A stretch of DNA of 64,000 bases from JBOGEN01 sp050743265 (GTDB lineage: Bacteria; Actinomycetota; Actinomycetes; JBOGEN01). A program made the position numbers and the translations under genes. The DNA lies in NCBI GenBank assembly GCA_050743265.1, contig JBOGEN010000130.1, positions 1-64,000 of the forward strand, written 5' to 3'. This document shows positions 25,011 to 33,553 of the stretch, piece by piece; the first letter of the stretch is position 1, and every line of letters starts with the position of its first letter. The notes under the pieces were generated by a model that did not search any database, was not told where the DNA came from, and saw only the letters and a list, made by a program, of their open reading frames with translations.

Positions 25011-25850
25011 TCAGAGCGGGCCGAGCTCGGCGCGCACTCGGGCGAACTCGTCGCGGGTGTCCATCGGCTCGTCGATCGGCCGGACCGTCGGCTGCTGGAG
25101 GTCGCCGAAGACGTCCACGCCGCACGCCTCCCTGGCCTCGAGGAACTCGGGGGGCGCCTCCTCCCTGGCCTCGAGGAACTCGGGGGGCGCCTCCTGCGGC
25201 TCCTGCATCTCGTCCGGCTTCTCGAGGCCGTGTTTCCACGGGCTGGCGGTCGCCCGGGCCGCGAAGTAGTCGGGACCCTTGCGGTCCTGGCGCCGCGCCT
25301 CGTTCGCCTTACCCCGGTTGCGGACCCGCATCATGCGGGGGATGTGCTTGGAGCAGTGGACGTACGCCTCCTCGACGGAGCACACCACCCACCGCTCCGG
25401 ACGCCGGCCGTCCGGCGCCTCCTCCATGAGCCAGGGGTAGTGGGTCTGCATGTCGGAGTCCTCGACGACGGCGGCGCGGCCGTTGACGTGCAGCCCGATC
25501 ACGTCCTTGAAGAAGTCCATCATCAGGACGCCGACGTGACCGTTCTCACTGATGTTTCCCATGCTGGCCATGACCCCGTTGCCGCGGTACTCGGGCCAGG
25601 TGATCGTCTGCTCGTCCAGGACGCGGACGAACCCGGGCGGGCCGGCGCGGAAGCTGCTGTCACACTCCCCGTGGCCGTCGGACGTCGCGATGAAGATCAT
25701 CTCTTGCCGGCCGACGAAGACCTGCATGCGGTCGTTGAGGCGGTCCAGTACCTGCTGCTGGTAGAAGCGGTCAGCCCGGGAGGTGGTGCCGTACCGGTCC
25801 TGAATCTGGTGCTCGCCGGCAGAGCCGGGCCGAGCGGTGCCGATCTCCAT
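25011..25850 (-). CDS. Pyridoxamine 5'-phosphate oxidase-fold protein
   Basis: A 279-residue protein with a split-barrel flavin-binding fold: FIATSDGHGECDSSFRAGPPGFVRVLD, TWPEYRGNGVMASMGNI and GLHVNGRAAVVEDSD are typical of the PNPOx-like general-stress or nitroreductase-type families. The flavin or F420 substrate is uncertain. The C-terminus (about 205-279) is hydrophilic and holds a tandem 11-residue duplication (EAPPEFLEARE twice). GAGAGGG precedes the ATG start. The flavohaemoglobin gene is divergent at 200 bases, so both could respond to nitrosative or oxidative stress; that is inference. Confidence 0.82.
   Translation of the reverse strand: MEIGTARPGSAGEHQIQDRYGTTSRADRFYQQQVLDRLNDRMQVFVGRQEMIFIATSDGHGECDSSFRAGPPGFVRVLDEQTITWPEYRGNGVMASMGNISENGHVGVLMMDFFKDVIGLHVNGRAAVVEDSDMQTHYPWLMEEAPDGRRPERWVVCSVEEAYVHCSKHIPRMMRVRNRGKANEARRQDRKGPDYFAARATASPWKHGLEKPDEMQEPQEAPPEFLEAREEAPPEFLEAREACGVDVFGDLQQPTVRPIDEPMDTRDEFARVRAELGPL
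25129..25196 (-). repeat. 33-bp tandem duplication in the PNPOx-fold gene
   Basis: Two adjacent, almost identical 33-base units centred on CCTGGCCTCGAGGAACTCGG encode the repeated peptide EAPPEFLEARE in the C-terminal tail. An exact in-frame duplication suggests a recent slippage or recombination event. Confidence 0.8.
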
Positions 25851-26058
25851 CGAGCCCTCTCAACGCTCCGGACCCCCACACGCGACGCGGGAGGCCGAAC
25901 CTACCTCGGAGTCACTTCATTGTGACGTGCCGGGGTGGGGGCGCCCTGAGCGGGGTCCAGGGGCAGGCATACCCTCGCAGGAGTAGGCGTCCCTTCACGT
26001 GAGATCCGAGGTGACACGGGGCCGACCAGAGGGAAGGTAAACGGTCACGGGGGGTCCG

Positions 26059-27225
26059 GTGGCTGAGGCGTCGCTCAACGCCGACACCAGTGTTGACGAG
26101 GATTGTGGTGCCATGGACCCGCGGTTGCTCAAGGAGAGCTACGCGCTGATCGAACCAGTCGCCAACAAGGTGGCTGGCGATTTCTACGCCCGTCTCTTCC
26201 TCGAGAGCCCGCCCGTCCGGGACATGTTCCCGGTCGCGATGGATGCCCAGCGCGACCGTCTGATGAACGCGATCCTGCGCATCGTGCAGAGCCTGGACGA
26301 CCCCGACAGCCTCCTCCCGATGCTGCGCCAGCTCGGTCGCGACCATCGCAAGTTCGGTGTTGGGCCGGCGCACTACGAGGCGGTCGGGCGCAACCTCATC
26401 CTCTCCATCCGCAAGTACGTCGGCTCCGCCTGGACGCCGCAGATGGAGCGTGCCTGGTGGGAGGCGTACCGCTTCGCTGCCCGCACGATGATCGAGGCCG
26501 CGGAGCGCTCGGCGCAGACCACGCCCCCGTGGTGGCGGGCTCGGGTGGTCTCCCATGAGCGGCGGACGTTCGACGTGGCGGTGCTCACCGTCCAGACCGA
26601 GCAGCCGCTGCAGTACCAGCCCGGGCAGTACGTCGCGGTCGAAACCCCGTGGGTCCCGCGCACGTGGCGGGTGTACTCGATGGCCAACATCGCTCGCGGC
26701 GACGGGCTGCTGGAGTTCCACGTCAAGGCCGTGGGCATCGGCGGGGTCAGCAGTGCGCTGGTCCGCCGAGTCCAGATGGGGGACGAGCTCCGCATCGCCG
26801 CCCCGACCGGTCAGATGGTGCTCGACTCCACGTCCGGCTCCCGCGACATGCTCTTCGTGGCAGGCAGCACCGGCCTCGCCCCGATGAAGGCCCTCGTCGA
26901 GGACCTGGCCCAGCGTGAGGTCGGGCGTACGGCCCACCTCTTCTTCGGCGTGCGCCGACGCGACGACCTCTACGACCTCTCCGACCTGCTGCGGATGGCC
27001 GCCCGTTACCCGTGGCTGCGGGTGGTGCCCGCGGTGTCCGACGACCCGTCGTACGCGGGCGAGCGCGGCAACCTCTCCGACGTGCTGTCCCGCTACGGGC
27101 CCTGGACGTACCACGACGTGTTCGTCGCGGGCGGGCCGGCAATGACCCGGGCGACCCTGTACCGGCTGTACGACCTCGGCGTCCCGGCCTCGCGCATACG
27201 GTACGACTCGTTCGGTCCCATCTGA
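26059..27225 (+). CDS. Flavohaemoglobin-type globin/FAD reductase
   Basis: A 388-residue single-chain globin plus FAD/NAD reductase, likely a nitric oxide dioxygenase or a related oxidoreductase. Globin domain: residues about 20-150, with Tyr of DFYARLF and the proximal His in RDHRKFGVGPAHYEAVG. FAD domain: about 155-255, RTWRVYSMAN. NAD domain: about 258-388, AGSTGLAPMKALVEDL and VFVAGGPAMTRATLY. The layout fits the flavohaemoglobin group common in actinobacteria and is a little short of E. coli Hmp (396). It begins at GTG; GGGGGG lies near the start. Confidence 0.88.
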   Translation: MAEASLNADTSVDEDCGAMDPRLLKESYALIEPVANKVAGDFYARLFLESPPVRDMFPVAMDAQRDRLMNAILRIVQSLDDPDSLLPMLRQLGRDHRKFGVGPAHYEAVGRNLILSIRKYVGSAWTPQMERAWWEAYRFAARTMIEAAERSAQTTPPWWRARVVSHERRTFDVAVLTVQTEQPLQYQPGQYVAVETPWVPRTWRVYSMANIARGDGLLEFHVKAVGIGGVSSALVRRVQMGDELRIAAPTGQMVLDSTSGSRDMLFVAGSTGLAPMKALVEDLAQREVGRTAHLFFGVRRRDDLYDLSDLLRMAARYPWLRVVPAVSDDPSYAGERGNLSDVLSRYGPWTYHDVFVAGGPAMTRATLYRLYDLGVPASRIRYDSFGPI

Positions 27226-27255
27226 TCCCGTTCGCCGGCGAGCGCACCCGGCTGC

Positions 27256-28551
27256 TCAACGCACCGGCTCCGGCACGACCCGCCGTGTGAGCCGCGCGTA
27301 CGCCAGCGCCACCCCCGCGTACCCCACGGCGACGACGCCGAGCACCGGGTACGACTTGCCTGACTCGGGCAGCGCCAGCGCGGCGAACGCCGCCGCGGAC
27401 ACGAACGAGACGTTGAACAGCACGTCGTAGAACGAGAAGACACGGCCGCGGTACGCGTCGTCGATGCTCTGCTGCACGATCGTGTCCACGCAGATCTTGG
27501 TGCTCTGCGAGACGATGGCGAGCAGGAACGCCGCGACGACGATGAGCGGCTCGGTGTAGGGCGCCCCCAGCGCGATCTGGACGACGGCCGCCGCTCCGAG
27601 ACAGATCACGATCCAGCGCTGCAGGGTGGCGTGCCGCGGGGTGACCTCCGGAGTGAGCGCGGCGGCCGCGAGGACACCAAGCCCCGACGCCACGAAGACC
27701 ACGGCGAGCCCGCCGAGCGCCGCGTCGGTGTCCGACGAGTCGTGGAACGTGTTGCGGTACAGCAGGATCGTCGCGATCGTCGACACCCCGTAGAAGAACC
27801 GGTGCCCGGCGATAGCGCCCAGGGCGTACGCCGCCTGCCGGTGCGCCGCGACGTGCCGTGCCCCGTCGAGGATCCCGCGCGCCACGCGTCGCAGCGCCTC
27901 CCGGGCGTGCGGCTGGGCCGGGTCGACGTCGGGGCCGAGCAGGTCCCGTCCCATCCGTGCGGCCAGCATCGCCGACCCGACGTACAGGCAGGACGAGAGC
28001 AACAACCCGGCCGCGGTCGCCGGGTCGCCCTTGCCGATCGCCTCGCGGGCGAGGAAGCCGACGCCCGCTCCCACGACCGCGGCGACCGTGCCGGAGGTCG
28101 TCGAGACCGAGTTCGCCATCACGAGGTCGTCGCGGTCGACCACGTGCGGCAGCGCCGCGGACAGGGCGGCGAGGAAGAACCGGTTGACGGACAGGACGAC
28201 GAGGGCGGCGACGTAGAACGGTGCGCCGGTGACGTCGGCAGCCACCAGGCCGGAGACGCCGACCACCATGCCCGCGCGCAGCACGTTGGCCACCACGAGC
28301 ACCTGCCGTCGCCGCCACCGGTCAAGCAGCACCCCGGCGAACGGGCCGACCAGCGAGTACGGCAGCAGCAGGGTGGCGAACGCCGCGGCCACGCCACCTG
28401 CGCTCGTCTGCCGCTCCGGTGAGAAGAAGACGTAGCTGGCCAGCGAGACCTGGAAGACCCCGTCCGCCATCTGGGACGAGAGCCGCGTGGCGTACAGGCG
28501 GCGGAAGTCCTTCTGCCGGACGACGTGGCGCAGGTCGGACAGGAAGGACAC
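27256..28551 (-). CDS. MFS transporter
   Basis: A 431-residue major facilitator protein with about 12 hydrophobic segments. It starts SFLSDLRHVVRQKDFRRLYATRLSSQ and has a GPFAGVLLDRWRRRQVLV loop typical of the conserved A-motif between helices 2 and 3. Function is probably drug or metabolite efflux. It converges on the flavohaemoglobin gene. It starts at GTG, six bases after a TAGGCT hexamer, consistent with a leaderless mRNA; no ribosome-binding site is visible. Confidence 0.85.
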   Translation of the reverse strand: MSFLSDLRHVVRQKDFRRLYATRLSSQMADGVFQVSLASYVFFSPERQTSAGGVAAAFATLLLPYSLVGPFAGVLLDRWRRRQVLVVANVLRAGMVVGVSGLVAADVTGAPFYVAALVVLSVNRFFLAALSAALPHVVDRDDLVMANSVSTTSGTVAAVVGAGVGFLAREAIGKGDPATAAGLLLSSCLYVGSAMLAARMGRDLLGPDVDPAQPHAREALRRVARGILDGARHVAAHRQAAYALGAIAGHRFFYGVSTIATILLYRNTFHDSSDTDAALGGLAVVFVASGLGVLAAAALTPEVTPRHATLQRWIVICLGAAAVVQIALGAPYTEPLIVVAAFLLAIVSQSTKICVDTIVQQSIDDAYRGRVFSFYDVLFNVSFVSAAAFAALALPESGKSYPVLGVVAVGYAGVALAYARLTRRVVPEPVR

Positions 28552-28557
28552 ACCGGG

Positions 28558-28563
28558 AGCCTA
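28558..28563 (-). promoter_or_regulatory. -10 hexamer for leaderless MFS transporter mRNA
   Basis: Minus-strand TAGGCT lies six bases before the GTG start. No ribosome-binding site is visible. Confidence 0.45.
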
Positions 28564-28809
28564 TGCCGGGCTCCCGGTGGCCCTCACGTCGCGGAGCCGA
28601 TCAAGCCACCGCTCGCTCAGCGCTCGACTCTGCTGCTCGCGCTGCGCGTCGCTTGCGCTGCGGCGAGGAGCCTCGCTGGCGCTCGGCCCCTCACCTCCGC
28701 TTCAGCTCCTTCAGCGCTCGACGTTGACCTCGCTGTGCTTGCTGGTCGAGGTCTCCCGCCTCGCTCGCTGCGCCAGCGGCTGCTTCGCGACGCCGCTAGC
28801 TCCGCTCGC
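28564..28809. repeat. Low-complexity intergenic spacer rich in CGCTCG words
   Basis: This spacer between the MFS start and the ino1 stop shows repeated words such as GCTCGCTCAGCG, GCTCGAC and CGCTGCG on both strands. The 14-mer CCGCTCGCTCAGCG occurs exactly at 28609-28622 and 28802-28815. No credible reading frame is present. Long short-word repeats of this kind are unlike the other spacers in the window. Confidence 0.6.
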
Positions 28810-29889
28810 TCAGCGGTCGACCTCTCCCCTGATGAACTGCTCGACCAGCTCGTGCGCCTTGTCGTCGCCGTACTGCTTCGGCGGGGACTTCATGAAGTAC
28901 GACGAGGCCGAGAGGATCGGCCCGCCGATGCCGCGGTCCTTCGCGATCTTCGCGCAGCGCACCGCGTCGATGATCACGCCAGCGGAGTTGGGCGAGTCCC
29001 AGACCTCGAGCTTGTACTCGAGGTTCAGCGGGACGTCACCGAACGCGCGGCCCTCGAGCCGGACGTACGCCCACTTGCGGTCGTCCAGCCAGGACACGTA
29101 GTCGGACGGGCCGATGTGCACGTTCTTCGCGCCCATGTCGTGCTGCACGTTCGAGGTGACCGACTGGGTCTTCGACACCTTCTTGGACTCCAGCCGATCG
29201 CGCTCGAGCATGTTCATGAAGTCCATGTTGCCGCCGACGTTGAGCTGCATCGTGCGGTCGAGCTGGACGCCGCGGTCCTCGAACAACTTGGCGAGGACGC
29301 GGTGCGTGATGGTCGCGCCGATCTGGGACTTGATGTCGTCACCGACGATGGGCAGGCCCGCCTCGGTGAACTTGTCGGCCCACTCCTTCGTGCCGGCGAT
29401 GAACACCGGCAGCGCGTTGACGAACGCGACACCCGCGTCGATCGCGCACTGGGCGTAGAACCGTGCTGCGTCCTCGGACCCGACGGGCAGGTAGCAGACG
29501 AGGACGTCCGCCGCGGTCTCCCTGAGGGTCGCGACGACGTCGACAGGCTCGTCCGTCGACTCCTCGATGGTCTGGCGGTAGTACTTGCCCAGCCCGTCCA
29601 GGGTGTGCCCGCGCGAGACCGTGACGCCGGTCGGCGGCACGTCCGCGATCTTGATGGTGTTGTTCTCACTCGCCCCGATCGCGTCGGCCAGGTCCTGGCC
29701 GACCTTCTTGCCGTCCACGTCGAACGCCGCGACGAACTCGAGGTCGCGGACGTGGTACGGCCCGAACTGCACGTGCATGAGGCCGGGCACCCAGGCCTCG
29801 GGGTCGGCGTCCTTGTAGTACTCGACTCCCTGCACCAGTGACGCGGCGCAGTTGCCGACGCCGACGATGGCAACGCGTACCGAACCCAT
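28810..29889 (-). CDS. ino1: Inositol-1-phosphate synthase
   Basis: Ino1 converts glucose-6-phosphate to myo-inositol-1-phosphate using NAD, the first step to phosphatidylinositol and mycothiol in actinobacteria. The 359-residue protein shows the NAD motif VAIVGVGNCAASLVQGVEY (5-23), NVGGNMDFMNM and the catalytic-site segment ITHRVLAKLFEDRG. It is the shorter actinobacterial form. GAGGAG precedes the ATG. It lies 15 bases after the PadR gene on the same strand, matching Mycobacterium (Rv0046c-Rv0047c) and Streptomyces. Confidence 0.96.
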   Translation of the reverse strand: MGSVRVAIVGVGNCAASLVQGVEYYKDADPEAWVPGLMHVQFGPYHVRDLEFVAAFDVDGKKVGQDLADAIGASENNTIKIADVPPTGVTVSRGHTLDGLGKYYRQTIEESTDEPVDVVATLRETAADVLVCYLPVGSEDAARFYAQCAIDAGVAFVNALPVFIAGTKEWADKFTEAGLPIVGDDIKSQIGATITHRVLAKLFEDRGVQLDRTMQLNVGGNMDFMNMLERDRLESKKVSKTQSVTSNVQHDMGAKNVHIGPSDYVSWLDDRKWAYVRLEGRAFGDVPLNLEYKLEVWDSPNSAGVIIDAVRCAKIAKDRGIGGPILSASSYFMKSPPKQYGDDKAHELVEQFIRGEVDR

Positions 29890-29904
29890 GCTGCTCCTCG
29901 TTTC

Positions 29905-30534
29905 CTATCTCTCGTCTTCGGATGTCGTCGGGGTGGGTGCGGGCCTCGTGCCCGGACCGTCGGTCCCCTCCGGGGTGTCTGCCTGGTCCCGCTCGTGCTG
30001 GATCAGCTCGTTGAGCCACCGCACCTCGCGCTCGACCGACTCGAGCCCGTGGTTCTGCAGCTCGAGGGTGTAGCGGTCGAGCCGCTCCCGGGTGCGGGTC
30101 ATCGCGGCGCGCACCCGCTCGAGGCGCTCCTCCAGCCGGCTGCGCCGGCCCTCGAGGATGCGCATGCGCACCTCGCGGTCCGTCCGGGAGAAGAAGGCGA
30201 AGCGGACGCCGAAGCCCTCGTCCTCCCACGTGGACGGGCCGGCGTGCTCCAGCATCTCCTGGAAGTGCTCCTTGCCCTCCGGGGTGAGCCGGTAGACGAT
30301 CTTCGACCGCCTGCCCGACCGCCGGGCCGCCTCGGCCGCGGCCACGCCCTCCGTCGCGATCAGCCCACGCCCGTCCAGGTCCTTCAGGCAGGGGTAGAGC
30401 GTGCCGTACGACAGCGCCGCCCGGAACGACCCGAGCAGGACGTTGAGTCGTTTGCGCAGCTCGTACCCGTGCAGCGGGGTCTCATGGAGGAGACCCAGCA
30501 CGGCGAGCTCGAGCTCGTGCGAGCGACGGCTCAT
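29905..30534 (-). CDS. PadR-family transcriptional regulator
   Basis: A 209-residue regulator. The N-terminal winged helix (about 5-95) reads LAVLGLLHETPLHGYELRKRL, SYGTLYPCLKDLDGRGLI and KIVYRLTPEGKEHFQEML, all PadR hallmarks. A long helical C-terminal domain (about 110-190) and a Pro/Thr-rich tail follow. It is transcribed first in a two-gene unit with ino1, and a 21-bp palindrome upstream is a likely operator. It probably controls itself and ino1, possibly in answer to inositol or a lipid-related signal, which is inference. GGAGG precedes the ATG. Confidence 0.92.
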   Translation of the reverse strand: MSRRSHELELAVLGLLHETPLHGYELRKRLNVLLGSFRAALSYGTLYPCLKDLDGRGLIATEGVAAAEAARRSGRRSKIVYRLTPEGKEHFQEMLEHAGPSTWEDEGFGVRFAFFSRTDREVRMRILEGRRSRLEERLERVRAAMTRTRERLDRYTLELQNHGLESVEREVRWLNELIQHERDQADTPEGTDGPGTRPAPTPTTSEDER

Positions 30535-30580
30535 CCGTGCCTCCGGAACCTGTGAGGGCGCTGCCGACCGATCGTCAACC

Positions 30581-30601
30581 GATGTATCGAACCGATACAT
30601 C
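30581..30601. promoter_or_regulatory. Probable PadR operator (perfect 9-3-9 palindrome)
   Basis: Arms GATGTATCG and CGATACATC surround the centre AAC. PadR operators are typically ATGT/ACAT palindromes, and this one contains ATGT and ACAT at its arms. It lies 47 bases upstream of the PadR start and thus probably overlaps the promoter of padR-ino1. Confidence 0.75.
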
Positions 30602-30809
30602 AACGTAGACGCTCGGATGCTCGCACGCAAGCGGATGTCCCGCTTCCGGTGCAGGCCAGCGGGGGACGGGCGCGGCATATCACCACGAATCGGGTTCGGC
30701 CGCCCGCGTAGCGACCGTCGCGGAGCTCTGCGCAGCCCAACGGGGCGGGCAGTGGGCAGACGGGGGTGGGCGAGGGTGATCCCCACGCGAGCGCGAATCG
30801 CGCGCTGCG

Positions 30810-30815
30810 TACCCT
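30810..30815 (+). promoter_or_regulatory. -10 hexamer for leaderless DUF5318 mRNA
   Basis: TACCCT lies seven bases before the GTG start at 30823. A GCGCG/CGCGC inverted repeat at 30791-30803 lies over the expected -35 position. Confidence 0.5.
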
Positions 30816-30822
30816 CGTACGC

Positions 30823-31230
30823 GTGTGGTCACAGCGATCGGTGATCGACTACGCGCTGGCCCGCCGGGCGACCCTCGCGTCGCTGTTCAAGGGCAGCGCC
30901 TTGGTCACCGATGTCTGTGACGCACACCCGTATCTTCTCCGGGCGGCGAAGTACCACGGCGAGGCGACCGAACGGCTCTGCCCCGTCTGCCGCAAGGAGA
31001 AGCTGACCACTGTCACCTACGTCTACGGCGATGAGCTCGGCCAGTACTCCGGTCGGGTGAAAGCCACGGTGGAGCTCGAACCCATGGCCCGTCAGCACGG
31101 CGAGTTTCGTGTGTACGTCGTCGAGGTGTGCCAGGGGTGTGCCTGGAACCACCTCACGACGTCGTACCTACTCGGCGACGGTCAACCCCGGACAAGGGCG
31201 CGGCAGCGCAGCCGCGTGGCGGACCAGTGA
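30823..31230 (+). CDS. DUF5318 family protein (Rv0049-like)
   Basis: A 135-residue protein with a small treble-clef-like zinc site: LCPVCRKEK and a later VCQGCAWNHL supply two Cys pairs. It matches the DUF5318 family placed immediately before ponA1 in actinobacteria (Rv0049 in M. tuberculosis). Function is unknown; the genetic link to PonA1 suggests a wall-related role. The stop overlaps the ponA1 start by four bases. The GTG start is chosen because a TACCCT hexamer lies seven bases upstream. It is cytoplasmic, as no signal peptide or helix is seen. Confidence 0.85.
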   Translation: MWSQRSVIDYALARRATLASLFKGSALVTDVCDAHPYLLRAAKYHGEATERLCPVCRKEKLTTVTYVYGDELGQYSGRVKATVELEPMARQHGEFRVYVVEVCQGCAWNHLTTSYLLGDGQPRTRARQRSRVADQ

Positions 31231-33476
31231 GCCCCCGCGGGGGAGGCGGCGGCAGACGGCGCGCCGCGAGCTCCAGATCGTCACGGGGCGGGTCCTACGG
31301 CGCGGCCGGCCGCTCGCGCGGCCGAGCCCGCGGGCGCACCAACGTCAGCAAGCCCTGGTGGTACCCCACCTGGAAGAAGATCCTCGGCCTGGCCGGGGCG
31401 GGCTTCCTCGGCGGGGTCATCCTCTTCGGTGTCGCGTACGCCATGATCCCCATCCCGGAGACGGGGGCCGAGTTCAAGGCGCAGTCCACCGTCGTCCGGT
31501 GGGCCGACGGCAGCGAGATCGGACGCATCGGCACGGTGAACCGCCAGCAGGTGCAGATCTCCCGGGTGCCCGACCACGTCCAGAAGGCGATGCTCTCCGC
31601 GGAGAACCGCACCTTCTACAGCGACAGCGGCATCTCGCCCATCGGCATGGCCCGGGCGCTCTACAACAACCTGCGGGGCGGTACGACCCAGGGCGGCTCG
31701 ACGATCACGCAGCAGATGGTGAAGTACACCCGTCTCTCCTCGTTCGAGCAGACCTACACCCGCAAGTTCAAAGAGGCGATCATCGCCATCAAGGTCGACC
31801 GGGAGATGACGAAGGACGCGATCCTGCAGGAGTACCTGAACGCCATCTACTTCGGGCGCGGGGCGTACGGCATCCAGGCCGCCTCGGACGTGTACTTCGG
31901 CAAGGACGTCAGCCAGCTGACCCCGTCAGAAGGCGCGCTGCTCGCCTCCCTGGTGAAGTCGCCGTCCACGTTCGACCCGGTGGAGGCCCGTGACCGCGTG
32001 GAGGCGCGGTGGCGCTATGTCCTCGACGGCATGGTCGAGGAGGGCTGGCTATCGCGGGCGAAGGCGGACGCCGCGAAGTACCCGAAGGTGCAGGGCGAGC
32101 TCGGCGAGGGCCGGTACGCCGGCACGAAGGGCTACCTGCTCGCCGCGGCCAAGCAGGAGCTCATCGACTCGAAGCGCTTCACCGAGGACGACTTCAACCG
32201 CAACGGCCTCGACGTCACGACGACGTTCCGCAAGAAGGCGGTGAACTCGGCCAACCGCGCCGTGGCACAGAACATGCCCGAGGACGCCAAGAAGAAGGAC
32301 GTGTTCGCCGGCATGGCCGCGGTACGCCCGGGCACCGGCGAGGTCGTCGCCATCTACGGCGGTGACGACTACATCAACGAGCCCTTCAACGCCGCGACCC
32401 AGGCGAGGATGCAGGCCGGCTCGACGTTCAAGCCGTTCACGCTCACCGCCGCCCTGCAGGAGGGCATCGGGCTCAAGAGCCGGTTCAACGGCGACGCCCC
32501 GAAGACGTTCCCCGAGTACGGCCGGCCCGTCGACAACTATGGCGACGACGACGAGGACGACTACGGCATGGTCAACCTCATCAAGGCCACCGAGTCGTCC
32601 ATCAACACCGTGTACGTGAAGCTCGGCATCGAGGCTGGCGACGACCAGGACTACGAGAACATCGTCGATGTGGCCCGCGACGCCGGCATCCCCAAGTCCG
32701 TGGGTATCGGCGCCGACCCGTCGATCCCGCTGGGCACCGCCTCGCCGCGCGTGCTCGACATGGCCGGGGCGTACGCGACGTTCGCCGCCCAGGGCAAGCA
32801 GGCCGACCCGTACATGGTGAAGAAGGTGCAGAGCCCCGAGGGCGGGCTGCTCTACGAGCACGAGGACACCTCGGAGCAGGTCTTCGACGAGGACGTCATG
32901 GCCGACGTGTCGTACGCCCTGCAGAAGGTCGTAGAGAACGGCTCCGGTGCCGTGGCCCAGGCGATCGGGCGGCCCTCGGCCGGCAAGACGGGTACCTCGC
33001 AGGACTTCCGCTCCGCCCTGTACGCCGGCTACACGCCGCAGCTGTCCGCGACGGTGGCCTTCTACCGGGACGGGCAGAAGCCGTTGCGGGGCATCGGCAG
33101 GTACCCCGCGGGCGAGGGCATGGCAGGCGGCTCGTACCCGGCGGAGATCTGGACGGACTTCATGCAGGGCGCGCTCCGCGGTACTCCGGTCGAGCCCTTC
33201 CCGGACCCGGAGTTCGTCGGCAAGACGATGAACCCCAAGCCCACGCCCACGCCGACGCCGACGCCGACCACCCCGACACCGACGATCACGCCGACGCCGA
33301 CGCCGACGTTGCCCCCAGAGCCGACGCCGACCGAGCCCGATCCCGGTGGCCCGATCTTCGGAGACCCCGATCCGACGCCTACGGATCCGGAAAGCACGCC
33401 GACTGAGGACGACGGCGGGTGGCCGCTCGGCCAGGACGAGAACAACGGCAACGGGAAACCGAGCCCGGAGCCCTAG
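31227..33476 (+). CDS. ponA1: Class A penicillin-binding protein (PonA1-type)
   Basis: A bifunctional peptidoglycan synthase of 749 residues. A Gly/Arg-rich cytoplasmic tail (about 1-45) precedes a membrane helix (near 55-80). The GT51 glycosyltransferase domain (about 100-270) has AENRTFYSD, RGGTTQGGSTITQQMVK and YLNAIYFGRGAYG. The transpeptidase domain (about 400-670) has the active Ser in GSTFKPFTL, SSIN and KTGTS. The C-terminal tail is a proline-threonine repeat (Pro-Thr dipeptides). Its position after DUF5318 matches M. tuberculosis ponA1 (Rv0050). GTG start overlaps the DUF5318 stop. Confidence 0.96.
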   Translation: MSPRGGGGGRRRAASSRSSRGGSYGAAGRSRGRARGRTNVSKPWWYPTWKKILGLAGAGFLGGVILFGVAYAMIPIPETGAEFKAQSTVVRWADGSEIGRIGTVNRQQVQISRVPDHVQKAMLSAENRTFYSDSGISPIGMARALYNNLRGGTTQGGSTITQQMVKYTRLSSFEQTYTRKFKEAIIAIKVDREMTKDAILQEYLNAIYFGRGAYGIQAASDVYFGKDVSQLTPSEGALLASLVKSPSTFDPVEARDRVEARWRYVLDGMVEEGWLSRAKADAAKYPKVQGELGEGRYAGTKGYLLAAAKQELIDSKRFTEDDFNRNGLDVTTTFRKKAVNSANRAVAQNMPEDAKKKDVFAGMAAVRPGTGEVVAIYGGDDYINEPFNAATQARMQAGSTFKPFTLTAALQEGIGLKSRFNGDAPKTFPEYGRPVDNYGDDDEDDYGMVNLIKATESSINTVYVKLGIEAGDDQDYENIVDVARDAGIPKSVGIGADPSIPLGTASPRVLDMAGAYATFAAQGKQADPYMVKKVQSPEGGLLYEHEDTSEQVFDEDVMADVSYALQKVVENGSGAVAQAIGRPSAGKTGTSQDFRSALYAGYTPQLSATVAFYRDGQKPLRGIGRYPAGEGMAGGSYPAEIWTDFMQGALRGTPVEPFPDPEFVGKTMNPKPTPTPTPTPTTPTPTITPTPTPTLPPEPTPTEPDPGGPIFGDPDPTPTDPESTPTEDDGGWPLGQDENNGNGKPSPEP
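33239..33336 (+). repeat. ACGCCG microsatellite encoding Pro-Thr repeats in ponA1
   Basis: Runs of ACGCCGACGCCG-type repeats encode alternating Thr-Pro in the exported tail of the PBP. This is a flexible linker or wall-spanning tail; slippage would change length in multiples of three. Confidence 0.8.
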
Positions 33477-33541
33477 CCCACGGTTTCGGTCGTCGCCTCG
33501 ATTCCCGGCTCGAGGTGACGCTCGGTGTACACGCTGTGCGG

Positions 33542-33547
33542 CACGAT
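33542..33547 (+). promoter_or_regulatory. Possible -10 hexamer for leaderless GT87 mRNA
   Basis: CACGAT lies six bases before the ATG at 33554. The match to TANNNT is imperfect (C for T at the first position), so this is weaker than the other cases. Confidence 0.3.
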
Positions 33548-33553
33548 GGCGGC

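Noticed and set aside
24945..25016. Three copies of GTCGGCT(C/G)AG as a functional repeat between cca and the PNPOx gene
   Set aside because: The copies are short, differ and include stop codon context (TCAG), so chance is sufficient.
28564..28809. CRISPR array or small coding gene in the CGCTCG-rich spacer
   Set aside because: Repeats are short, irregular and not spaced by unique spacers; no start with a ribosome-binding site and no conserved peptide.
33239..33336. Pro-Thr repeat as a phase-variation switch
   Set aside because: The repeat units are in multiples of three, so slippage changes tail length but does not switch the frame.
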